Below are positions 24,946-31,439 of a DNA stretch of 56,809 bases, piece after piece. The DNA comes from a virus. The notes under the pieces are model-generated. The model saw only the letters and a list, made by a program, of their open reading frames with translations. It was not told the DNA's origin and did not search any database. Location of the stretch: positions 1 through 56,809 of IMG/VR virus record IMGVR_UViG_3300046170_000220; one strand, written 5' to 3'. The translations under genes and the position numbers were made by a program. How positions within the stretch are numbered: the first letter of the stretch is position 1; each line of letters starts with the position of its first letter.

Positions 24946-25959
24946 TTACAGGATAAGATGCTTGCCATCTGACAAGATCCACTGGCGAACCGCCTCAACA
25001 TTTTTTAGATCACGATCACGCGCCAGCGCATCTTTGATAACGAAAGCTGCGAACTCTTGTTGCGGTAACCGCTTGAGGTATCGGATCACATTGCCAGCGT
25101 TGGCCTTGCTCATTTTGTAGGCCAGTGCTGACGACACCGCATAGAGTACAGCCGGATCATCAGGCAGCACCGCGCTATCAGGGTTAGCAATAAGCTGATC
25201 CATATCAGGCACTGCTTCGTACACACGCAGGAAGCCGATAAAATCAGCAGCGGCTGGGCGTCCAACCTGACCGGCGATTGCTTCGGTCTGGCAGACTGCA
25301 TCTAATCCCCATGACAAAATGCTCGACACCCGATCCCATGATCTTGGTGATGGGCATGCGCTGGCGTCACGCTCAAACTTGTGCAAGAACTCAGGCCGGA
25401 ACCTGATAAAAGCACAGACCTGCTGGGCAACGCCTTTGGCATTGTAATATTTGATAGTGTCATCGAGGTCTGCCTCAACTTCCAAAAACATCAGGCGGTC
25501 ACGCAGATGCGTTGGCATGTTGTTGGTGCCAGCCCTGTCACTGGTGCGGTTGCCAGCGGCAACGATAGACCAGCCATCAGGCAAGCGGTGATCACCGACA
25601 CGCCGCTCATTAACAATCTGGGCAGCAATGTTCTGATTAGACACTGGTGCTTGTGGCAGTTCATCCAAGAACAGAATGCCCTCACCATCCTTGGGCATCC
25701 AATCAGGGCGAAGCCGTTTCATTCCATCGCCATCATTGACAAGCCAGCCAGCCAGTTCACCGGCATCATATTGGGCAAGGCTCACGATCTTACAATCGAG
25801 GTCGCGCTGTTCTGCAATCTCTTGAATGATTGAGGTTTTACCAAGACCAGCACCGCCGACAAGGTATGGCACGACACGACAAGCGTCACGCCCTGTTGAT
25901 TGATTTACTTGGCTGTCGATTGAAGCCTCGACAATAGCTTTTGCTTGCGACAGTTTCAT
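24946..25959 (-). CDS. MoxR-like AAA+ ATPase
   Basis: A 337-residue AAA+ protein with Walker A GGAGLGKT (35-42), Walker B ILFLDELPQAP (about 91), a sensor-1 stretch WSIVAAGNRTSDRAGT and an arginine region HLRDRLMFLEV. The order matches the MoxR/RavA group, hexameric ATPases that act with VWA-domain partners. The next gene encodes such a partner. ATG 25959 follows GGGAG at good spacing. The C-terminal third (190-337) is helical lid sequence. Confidence 0.9.
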   Translation of the reverse strand: MKLSQAKAIVEASIDSQVNQSTGRDACRVVPYLVGGAGLGKTSIIQEIAEQRDLDCKIVSLAQYDAGELAGWLVNDGDGMKRLRPDWMPKDGEGILFLDELPQAPVSNQNIAAQIVNERRVGDHRLPDGWSIVAAGNRTSDRAGTNNMPTHLRDRLMFLEVEADLDDTIKYYNAKGVAQQVCAFIRFRPEFLHKFERDASACPSPRSWDRVSSILSWGLDAVCQTEAIAGQVGRPAAADFIGFLRVYEAVPDMDQLIANPDSAVLPDDPAVLYAVSSALAYKMSKANAGNVIRYLKRLPQQEFAAFVIKDALARDRDLKNVEAVRQWILSDGKHLIL

Positions 25960-25983
25960 CACTATCTCCCATTTGGTTAAATA

Positions 25984-26038
25984 CAGCGAGACGCTGCGAC
26001 ACTGCCGGAGCAGTGTTTCGGGGGTGTCTCACGCCCCC
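25984..26038 (-). promoter_or_regulatory. Triple hairpin region between early genes
   Basis: Three adjacent stems fill this gap: CAGCG/CGCTG (25984-25996), ACACTGC/GCAGTGT with tetraloop (25999-26016), and GGGGG/CCCCC (26020-26038). They lie between the unknown 216-residue gene and the MoxR-like gene. The region may uncouple or protect parts of the message. No T run follows. Confidence 0.6.
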
Positions 26039-26051
26039 ATCTTCAGGCAGC

Positions 26052-26702
26052 TTAGGCAGCTTCAAATGCGGCAATGACATCATCAACATCATTATTTTCT
26101 GCTTCGACAGAAGCCTTGGCAGCAGCGGCAGCCTCATCAGCAGCCAGCCTTGCAGCCTTATATTCGCGATAGAAGTTGTCGAACTCATCCCAGTCTGACT
26201 GGTCAAACTTGGAAGCTTTGAAGTTGCCAGCCACTGTGGTTTTACCGAACAGTTTTTGAGCCAGCTTTTCCATTTCGCTTGCTGCATCAGCGTCTTTGAC
26301 AAACGCCGCCAGCTTGGCCTCCGAGGTAATGCCCTCATCAGTGAAAAGCTGAAAGACATATGAAGGGGTGCAATTTGCTGAAGGGATATCCAACTTGCGG
26401 AATGCACCAGCCGAATTTTCGACATACCGCTTTGTGGTTGCATCAGAGCAGCCGCCATCAGTGCTGAGGTCTTCCCGAATGCGCTTTGAAACAGCGCGGG
26501 GGAAGTGTTTATTCTTGCCGTTGCCGGTCAGCTTCACACCAGCATTTGCAATCGCGCTGATCAGTTCAGCGTAGGCCGTGATCTTTGCAGCATTGACCTG
26601 CTCAGAGTTGGCCTTGTTTGTGGCCTTCAATGCGCCAATCTCGCCCTCAGTGTTTGCGATAGTGTCTAGGGTATTCTGTGAAAGTTCAAAAGTGCTTTGC
26701 AT
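26052..26702 (-). CDS. Unknown protein upstream of the MoxR-like ATPase
   Basis: A 216-residue protein of unknown family: helical N-terminus with a coiled-coil look (TIANTEGEIGALKATNKANS), a basic centre (KHFPRAVSKRIREDLSTDGG), and an Ala/Glu/Asp-rich tail ending VDDVIAAFEAA. ATG 26702 has GGGAGA eight bases ahead. A degenerate palindrome (26681-26698) overlaps the first codons. It is separated from the ATPase gene by a hairpin gap and could be its adaptor or target. Confidence 0.7.
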   Translation of the reverse strand: MQSTFELSQNTLDTIANTEGEIGALKATNKANSEQVNAAKITAYAELISAIANAGVKLTGNGKNKHFPRAVSKRIREDLSTDGGCSDATTKRYVENSAGAFRKLDIPSANCTPSYVFQLFTDEGITSEAKLAAFVKDADAASEMEKLAQKLFGKTTVAGNFKASKFDQSDWDEFDNFYREYKAARLAADEAAAAAKASVEAENNDVDDVIAAFEAA

Positions 26703-26733
26703 GTCATGTCTCCCATGCTTCAAGGTTAATAGC

Positions 26734-26776
26734 AGGACGCTATGACCCAGCGGGTGCTGGGTTTCGCCAGTGTCCT
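26734..26776 (-). promoter_or_regulatory. Hairpin between two early minus-strand genes
   Basis: ACCCAGC (26745-26751) pairs with GCTGGGT (26756-26762), and AGGAC (26734-26738) with GTCCT (26772-26776) encloses it. It lies between the 76-residue gene and the 216-residue gene. It resembles the hairpins in the next two gaps and has no T run. Confidence 0.55.
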
Positions 26777-26795
26777 AAGCTGGCTCATCAGATAG

Positions 26796-27026
26796 CTAAA
26801 TGGCGATGTATTCGGTCAGGCGTAAAGTGCCTTGCTTTACCAGCTTGCCGTTTTGCATTAGGTAATAGGCGTGAAAGCGGCGGTTCTTGTAGACCGCAAT
26901 CATCTCAGGCTGTTCACCAAATGCCTTGTTGCAGCGTTCAATGTATGCACCCAAAGCCTTGATAGTTGGCTTGAGCGGATAAAGAGTTGTCTTGCCATTA
27001 TCGTTTAGTTGATTAGCTGAATACAT
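26796..27026 (-). CDS. Small hypothetical protein, first gene of early operon
   Basis: A 76-residue protein (MYSANQLNDNGKTTLYPLKP, LGAYIERCNKAFGEQPEMIA, HAYYLMQNGKLVKQGTLRL) of unknown family. ATG 27026 stands seven bases after GGGAG; the longer frame to 27158 would place the start inside what looks like leader. It is the promoter-proximal gene of the minus-strand operon. Confidence 0.65.
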   Translation of the reverse strand: MYSANQLNDNGKTTLYPLKPTIKALGAYIERCNKAFGEQPEMIAVYKNRRFHAYYLMQNGKLVKQGTLRLTEYIAI

Positions 27027-27397
27027 ATTCATTCTCCCTGTTTCGCGTGTCTCTTCAATAACTGGGTTACGATCCCCAGCGACAGGGTTATTCATCTGGT
27101 GCGCTCTAAACCGGCGCATTATGGGATGGGTGCTAAACCAAGCCCTCAGTCTTACCACCGCATCAATTATCCTAGTGTCAGGCCTAATCGATTTTTGCTT
27201 GGGCGTAGGCGTATTCAGATGCCATCAGAGCCGTAGTGCGGTGGTGTCCAGTTCGGGGGTGCTAGCCCCTGCCCCAGTGGGCGTTTGATCTTTAGCGGTG
27301 GCCTCCTCAAAAATTTTCAAAATCAAAATTATTCCTTGTCGTATCATGCGGGGAATATATCTGTCAAACAGAAAAATGCACATAGAGTAATTTTATT

Positions 27398-27417
27398 TTT
27401 CATAGTGTTTCATAGTG
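27398..27417. repeat. Tandem TTTCATAGTG repeat
   Basis: Two perfect adjacent 10-base copies (27398-27407 and 27408-27417). One helical turn apart, they could be a tandem protein-binding site. They lie inside the divergent control region. Confidence 0.6.
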
Positions 27418-27455
27418 TCTCACATAGCAGACGATCCAACCCATAAAATTATTGT

Positions 27456-27472
27456 AGTGCTAGTGAACTTTT
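27456..27472. promoter_or_regulatory. Dispersed palindrome in control region, weaker copy
   Basis: AGTGCTAGTGAACTTTT matches the core AGTKC-N4-GAACT but not the left A run. It lies in the divergent gene-free region and is a member of the dispersed operator-like family. Confidence 0.5.
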
Positions 27473-27548
27473 TTATTTTTTACCTGATGCTGTTTGGGCT
27501 GGTCTGAGGCGGGTATATATATAGGTGTAGCGGTAACCCCTAAAATTC

Positions 27549-27564
27549 GTTTGTACACAAACAA
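27549..27564. repeat. GTACACAAACAA element, copy 1
   Basis: GTTTGTACACAAACAA has inverted arms GTTTGT and ACAAAC two bases apart. A related copy at 27769-27784 shares GTACACAAACAA. Pairs of such sites in a control region suggest a regulator's operators. Confidence 0.55.
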
Positions 27565-27768
27565 GTTTGTTCATGTTCTGTTCATGGCGTGGAACAAACC
27601 GTGAAAACGAGCGAGGTTCACTTGTGAGGGGGGTCTGGAATTTTCCGTGTGGGATTGTGACCAAAAACACCTAAAAACGCTCAGTGAGCTTCTATGGGCG
27701 ATTAAACGGCATGAACAAAAGGTGAACATTGCCATTTTGGCTGTTTTGGGGGTATCTCAGAAAAACTT

Positions 27769-27784
27769 GTTAGTACACAAACAA
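27769..27784. repeat. GTACACAAACAA element, copy 2
   Basis: GTTAGTACACAAACAA shares twelve 3-prime bases with the copy at 27549. It lies nine bases before a strong member of the dispersed palindrome (27793-27810), so several factors could bind side by side. Confidence 0.55.
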
Positions 27785-27792
27785 TATGGGTG

Positions 27793-27810
27793 AAAGTTCA
27801 ATAGAACTTT
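27793..27810. promoter_or_regulatory. Dispersed palindrome in control region, strong copy
   Basis: AAAGTTCAATAGAACTTT is almost perfectly symmetric and one of the best members of the family. It lies about 120 bases upstream of the small terminase gene. Confidence 0.65.
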
Positions 27811-27928
27811 GGTGAGTTGGGGTTCTGGTGAGGGCCGTGCAGCATGTACGATATGGACAGGACAAAAGCCCGCCAAGCGTTAGCGCATTGGTGCGGCACA
27901 TAGGGGATAAGACATAAAGGATAGTGAA

Positions 27929-28399
27929 ATGCCCAAGAAGAAAACACCTGATCATTTACGGCTAGTGGGTGCTGATAAAGATAAGCTAACAGCCAAGCAA
28001 GAAGGCTTTGCCCAAAAGGTAGCAAAAGGTGCAGTTCTCAGTGATGCATACAGGGAATGCTATTCGGCTGATACCATGAAAGATAGCACAGTCTGGACAG
28101 AGGCTTGCAAGCTTGCACAACACCCAAAGGTGTCCAAAAGGATTAAAGACCTACAGGATCAAATAGAGCAGGATCGCCGCACGATAGAGCGCAGGCGAGA
28201 AGAGTGGGTTTTGAAAAGGCTTCAAGAAGAGGCTGATCAGGCAGACAATGCATCATCACGCATTCGGGCATTGGAATTGGTGGGCAAGACCATCGGCATG
28301 TTTACTGATCGGATAGAACAGGCTGACGAGACACAACGCACTGCGTCTGAGATTGAAAAAGAACTCGAAGCGAAACTGGCGCGCCTGCTTGGCGGTTGA
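27929..28399 (+). CDS. Terminase small subunit
   Basis: A 156-residue protein with the small-terminase start LTAKQEGFAQKVAKGAVLSD followed by AYRECY, a helix-turn-helix DNA-recognition region, then a coiled-coil stretch (RRTIERRREEWVLKRLQEEA) for ring assembly and a helical tail. It would bind the packaging site and hand DNA to the large subunit encoded at 29776. AAAGGA lies ahead of the ATG. The separation of the two terminase genes by about 1.4 kb with small inserts is uncommon. Confidence 0.85.
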   Translation: MPKKKTPDHLRLVGADKDKLTAKQEGFAQKVAKGAVLSDAYRECYSADTMKDSTVWTEACKLAQHPKVSKRIKDLQDQIEQDRRTIERRREEWVLKRLQEEADQADNASSRIRALELVGKTIGMFTDRIEQADETQRTASEIEKELEAKLARLLGG

Positions 28400-28511
28400 T
28401 CGATGCCCCGCCCATGACGCAATCCACGATGTCCTGACCCCCACCTACCCCCCACCCCCCTGTGCAGAGGTGGCGCTACGGACTGACTATATACTGGGTT
28501 TCACACAAACA

Positions 28512-28730
28512 ATGACCAAGAAAATTAAAAAACCAACCCCTTGTACCGGTATGTGTACCCTAGATGAAGATCTTGAGATATGCATGTCTTGCAGTAGGAC
28601 CATTCATGAGATAGCCGTTTGGGGCGATTTAACGGTCGCTGAGGCCACTCAAATGATGGAGGTGGTAAAAGCTAGGCAAAAATTGTTATGGGCGCTCTGG
28701 GACGATCCTGAGGGGTTTACGGTACATTAA
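28512..28730 (+). CDS. DUF1289 small Cys-rich protein
   Basis: A 72-residue protein with four conserved Cys in PCTGMCTLDEDLEICMSCSR followed by TIHEIAVWGDLT. This is the DUF1289 domain, mostly known from proteobacterial proteins and possibly an Fe-S or zinc binder. A phage copy suggests capture from a host. ATG 28512 is preferred to the longer frame, which overlaps the small terminase. The C-terminus is Trp-rich (LLWALWDDPEG). It overlaps a minus-strand gene end by 14 bases. Confidence 0.75.
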   Translation: MTKKIKKPTPCTGMCTLDEDLEICMSCSRTIHEIAVWGDLTVAEATQMMEVVKARQKLLWALWDDPEGFTVH

Positions 28731-28860
28731 GTGTAAAACCACACATAGCAGCGATGTGCCGAATAATTTCACTATTACGCAACACAAATGGTAGTGCTGC
28801 CACTGCTAGTAGTGTTAACACTAGCCAGATCATCCATACTGAGTAATCAGTATTACGCAT
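28717..28860 (-). CDS. Very small single-helix membrane protein
   Basis: A 47-residue frame: MRNTDYSVWMIWLVLTLLAV, then AALPFVLRNSEIIRHIAAMC and GFTLNVP. One strong hydrophobic helix (about 8-26) is followed by a short basic/amphipathic tail. Its ATG lies inside the last codons of the upstream minus-strand gene (ATGCGTAA), suggesting coupling. It could be a holin helper, spanin-like or superinfection protein. The case rests on the hydrophobic pattern and coupling only. Confidence 0.5.
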   Translation of the reverse strand: MRNTDYSVWMIWLVLTLLAVAALPFVLRNSEIIRHIAAMCGFTLNVP

Positions 28861-29029
28861 TTGATTTCAGGTACTCCTCGATAGAAACGCTTCTCCCTTT
28901 GTTGGCTGCCCCGAACTTTTGTTTAGTGCCGAAGGATCTTGTATAGACGGTCTCCTCTTTCCTCTTTCGACCTTCCTTTGTTTCCCTGTCGGGATTTGTT
29001 CTCTGTCTATTCCTGTACTTTGTTTGCAT
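28853..29029 (-). CDS. Small very basic hypothetical protein
   Basis: A 58-residue Arg/Lys-rich protein (QTKYRNRQRTNPDRETKEGR, GTKQKFGAANKGRSVSIEEY) on the strand opposite its neighbours. ATG 29029 follows a G-run that can serve as ribosome site. A dispersed palindrome (29060-29078) and the second ACTAGT array lie upstream. With the coupled membrane-protein gene it forms a minus-strand cassette within the packaging genes. Function unknown; nucleic-acid binding is likely from charge. Confidence 0.55.
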   Translation of the reverse strand: MQTKYRNRQRTNPDRETKEGRKRKEETVYTRSFGTKQKFGAANKGRSVSIEEYLKSNA

Positions 29030-29059
29030 ACCCCCCCCCTTGTTTTTTCTGTGTCGGAT

Positions 29060-29078
29060 AAAGTTCAATTGCACTTTT
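29060..29078. promoter_or_regulatory. Dispersed palindrome ahead of minus-strand cassette
   Basis: AAAGTTCAATTGCACTTTT is the G/T-variant form on this strand. It lies about 30 bases upstream of the start of the small basic minus-strand gene, where a promoter or operator for the cassette would sit. Confidence 0.6.
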
Positions 29079-29167
29079 CTGGAAATCTTAGAAAATGCCG
29101 TAGGATTCCTAGCCCCATCAAAAAATTTAAAAAAATTATCGTATACAGTCTATATTAGTTATATATA

Positions 29168-29214
29168 ACTAGTAGTCTATACTAGTATGTTATAACTAGT
29201 ATTATATAACTAGT
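29168..29214. repeat. ACTAGT iteron array 2
   Basis: Four copies of ACTAGT begin at 29168, 29181, 29195 and 29209 with 13-14 base spacing, most as TATAACTAGTA. The array matches that at 18081-18153 in sequence and spacing. The two lie about 11 kb apart at the edges of the early half of the genome. Confidence 0.75.
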
Positions 29215-29246
29215 AGGGTGGCCGATCAACTAAAAATCGTATATAG

Positions 29247-29330
29247 TTGACTTGTCCGCTAGTCTCCCAGCGGACGGGTGGGGTTGAGCGGTTTCCTCCC
29301 TGCGCTCCCCCACCCTCATTTCTTTGGGAG
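29247..29330 (+). promoter_or_regulatory. Two strong hairpins before the late packaging genes
   Basis: GTCCGCT (29254-29260) pairs with AGCGGAC (29269-29275), then GGGTGGGG (29276-29283) pairs with CCCCACCC (29308-29315), with AGCG/CGCT inside. TCATTTCTTT follows the second. A TTGACT -35-like box (29247-29252) stands just before. This may be a terminator for upstream reads, or a structured leader of the late message. Confidence 0.55.
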
Positions 29331-29346
29331 TTTGAAGGGAGAAGCT

Positions 29347-29589
29347 ATGTCTGGCAACATCATTAAGTTTCCTAACAAGGAAACCTTGGACAATGATTTT
29401 GAAATCGATCCTAGTGAAATGCTAGAAGCTATTAGACAGGATGTTCCTATGAAGGAAGCCTTGGTTGTGGGTTGGACCGAAGAAGAGAAGTTGTTTATCG
29501 GCACCTCTCATGGGAAAGCGGCCGATATGGTGTTCCTTATGGAGTTGGCAAAGTCCGTTTTAATGAGTAGGTGTGTTGGTGAAGAGTGA
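29347..29589 (+). CDS. Small hypothetical protein before terminase
   Basis: An 80-residue acidic protein (IIKFPNKETLDNDFEIDPSE, MKEALVVGWTEEEKLFIGTS, MVFLMELAKSVLMS). The centre resembles short phage proteins with a W-x-x-x-x-x-L-x-x-G-S/T strand pair, but I cannot name a family. AAGGGAG precedes ATG 29347, and the stop overlaps the next start (TGATG). Confidence 0.65.
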   Translation: MSGNIIKFPNKETLDNDFEIDPSEMLEAIRQDVPMKEALVVGWTEEEKLFIGTSHGKAADMVFLMELAKSVLMSRCVGEE

Positions 29590-29825
29590 TGTTTTTAGCC
29601 TCGCTATATGTTTGCGTAGCAATGAATATGCAGGAATGCCTTGTTCTTGAGGATATGCGCGGTCCATATGAAACAATCGAGCTTTGTCAGGACAGGGTGC
29701 ATGAGATGGCGGCAGTCGCTCTCTCTGTCGGGCATATCCCAATAAGATTTAGATGTTCTGTCGCAGAGGAAAAAGATGATCCATCTAAAGGACGTAAAAA
29801 ACAAGCTGTCAACTTTATCTCCTGA
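29589..29825 (+). CDS. Small Cys-containing protein with hydrophobic N-terminus
   Basis: A 78-residue protein: a short hydrophobic start (MFLASLYVCVAMNM), then CLVLEDMRGPYETIELCQDR and a late Cys (IRFRCSV). Similar short exported-looking proteins recur in marine phages next to terminase or lysis genes; a relative of the same style is at 42047 here. It could be exported and disulfide-bonded. Its 3-prime 50 bases overlap the large terminase start. Confidence 0.65.
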   Translation: MFLASLYVCVAMNMQECLVLEDMRGPYETIELCQDRVHEMAAVALSVGHIPIRFRCSVAEEKDDPSKGRKKQAVNFIS

Positions 29826-31284
29826 GAAGCAGGCGGAGATACTTGAGCTTCTTGAGCTGTATGAAAACGCAAAGGACAAGGAGGATTGTAGAGAATCATT
29901 CCTGTCTTTCGTGAAAAGGGTATGGCCTGCTTTCATTGCCGGGAGGCACCATGAAATCATGGCCAATGCCTTTGAGCGCGTAGCACGGGGAGAGCTAAAG
30001 CGATTAATTGTTAACATGCCGCCCCGTCACACCAAGTCAGAGTTTGCTTCTTATCTTTTCCCGGCATGGTTTCTTGGGCAATACCCAGAAAAAAAGATCA
30101 TCCAGACAGCCCACACAGCAGAACTTGCTGTAGGATTTGGACGTAAGGTTAGAAACCTGATCAATCAGGAAGACTTCCAAGAGATCTTTCCCGGCATATC
30201 CCTGTCTTCTGACTCGAAAGCAGCGGGAAGATGGAACACAAACAAGCGAGGTGACTATTTTGCTATTGGTGTTGGTGGTGCAGTTACTGGTAAGGGCGCT
30301 GATGTCCTCATTATCGATGACCCGCACTCGGAGCAGGAGGCGGCACTGGGGGCTTACAACCCAGAAGTCTACGACAAAGTATACGAATGGTACACATCAG
30401 GCCCAAGACAGCGTTTGCAACCGGGTGGAGCGATCATAATTGTCATGACTCGATGGTCCGTCAGAGATTTGACGGGGCAAATCGTGAAGTCATACACCCA
30501 AAGAGAGGGTGCGGATGAGTGGGAAGTCATAGAACTCCCTGCAATCATGCCATCCGGTGATCCATTGTGGCCTGAGTTCTGGCCAATAGACCAATTAGAG
30601 GCGCTAAAAGCAGAACTTCCCATTTCAAAATGGTCTGCTCAGTACCAACAGGACCCAACATCAGAGGAAGGCGCACTAATCAAGCGCGAATGGTGGCAGG
30701 AATGGGACAAAAGTTCCTTCCCGCCTTGTGAAGCTATCATTCAAAGCTGGGATACGGCGTTTTTGAAGACGCAACGTGCTGATTACAGTGCATGCACAAC
30801 ATGGGGTGTGTTTAACTGGCCAGATGAAAGCGGTGTATCCCACCCAAACCTGATATTGCTGGACGCATACAAAGAAAAGCTGGAGTTTCCAGAGCTAAAA
30901 CGTGCAGCCTATGACAAATACTGGGAATGGGAGCCGGATCAGATGATTGTCGAGGCAAAAGCTGCCGGGTCTCCGCTGATATTTGAGCTTAGAGCTATGG
31001 GAATCCCGGTAACAGAGTTCACCCCATCGCGTGGGCAAGATAAAATAGCTCGCGTTAATGCAGTGACAGACCTGTTTGCTAGTGGTAGAATATGGTGTCC
31101 GCCTACAAGGTGGGCAGAAGAGGTAGTTGAGGAGTGCGCTGCTTTCCCTGCTGGAGAGCATGACGATTTGGTTGACTCTACAACTCAAGCCCTTTTAAGA
31201 TTCAGGCAGGGTGGCTGGATCAGATCTTCAATGGACGACTGGGATGACGAACCTAAATACAGAAGACCAACAGAATACTATTAA
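29776..31284 (+). CDS. terL: Terminase large subunit
   Basis: A 502-residue packaging motor. The ATPase half has a Walker A-like MPPRHTKS (81-88) and Walker B VLIIDDPHS (about 176). The RNase H-like nuclease half has SWDTAF (about 323) and later acidic positions at VEAKAAGSP and EHDDLVDST (about 461). It pumps DNA into the prohead and cuts it. The type resembles large terminases of headful and T7-like marine phages; the packaging mode cannot be fixed from motifs. It overlaps small genes at both ends. Confidence 0.95.
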   Translation: MIHLKDVKNKLSTLSPEKQAEILELLELYENAKDKEDCRESFLSFVKRVWPAFIAGRHHEIMANAFERVARGELKRLIVNMPPRHTKSEFASYLFPAWFLGQYPEKKIIQTAHTAELAVGFGRKVRNLINQEDFQEIFPGISLSSDSKAAGRWNTNKRGDYFAIGVGGAVTGKGADVLIIDDPHSEQEAALGAYNPEVYDKVYEWYTSGPRQRLQPGGAIIIVMTRWSVRDLTGQIVKSYTQREGADEWEVIELPAIMPSGDPLWPEFWPIDQLEALKAELPISKWSAQYQQDPTSEEGALIKREWWQEWDKSSFPPCEAIIQSWDTAFLKTQRADYSACTTWGVFNWPDESGVSHPNLILLDAYKEKLEFPELKRAAYDKYWEWEPDQMIVEAKAAGSPLIFELRAMGIPVTEFTPSRGQDKIARVNAVTDLFASGRIWCPPTRWAEEVVEECAAFPAGEHDDLVDSTTQALLRFRQGGWIRSSMDDWDDEPKYRRPTEYY

Positions 31285-31435
31285 AAGTAATAATAGCGGC
31301 ACATATCGCTTTGTGCCTCATAGTGAAATAAAAATTTTTGAAGATACAGGCTGGAAAGTGGTCAGTCGAATGGAAGGCTCCCACCACGCCCAGTATTCTG
31401 TTATCATGAAAAAGCAATGCAACCCACAGGATTAA
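31244..31435 (+). CDS. Small hypothetical protein between terminase and portal
   Basis: A 63-residue protein (TYRFVPHSEIKIFEDTGWKV, VSRMEGSHHAQYSVIMKK) beginning within the last 41 bases of the terminase gene. The core looks like a two-to-three-strand beta unit and recurs between terL and portal in related phages by my recollection; the function is unknown. The start could also be 31211. Confidence 0.6.
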   Translation: MTNLNTEDQQNTIKSNNSGTYRFVPHSEIKIFEDTGWKVVSRMEGSHHAQYSVIMKKQCNPQD

Positions 31436-31439
31436 TTAA

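Larger units (their letters stand above)
27159..27928. promoter_or_regulatory. Gene-free control region between early and late halves
   Basis: I see no convincing gene in these 770 bases. They hold tandem TTTCATAGTG (27398-27417), two copies of a GTACACAAACAA-containing element (27549-27564 and 27769-27784), two members of the dispersed palindrome (27456-27472 and 27793-27810), an AT stretch TATATATATA near 27512, and several short A/T runs. Genes diverge from both sides, so promoters for both directions are expected here. No strong -35/-10 pair can be named with confidence. Confidence 0.6.

Noticed and set aside
28440-28470. C-rich run as a CRISPR-like or repeat element
   Set aside because: It is a simple polypyrimidine run in a short gap after the small terminase gene, without repeat-spacer structure.
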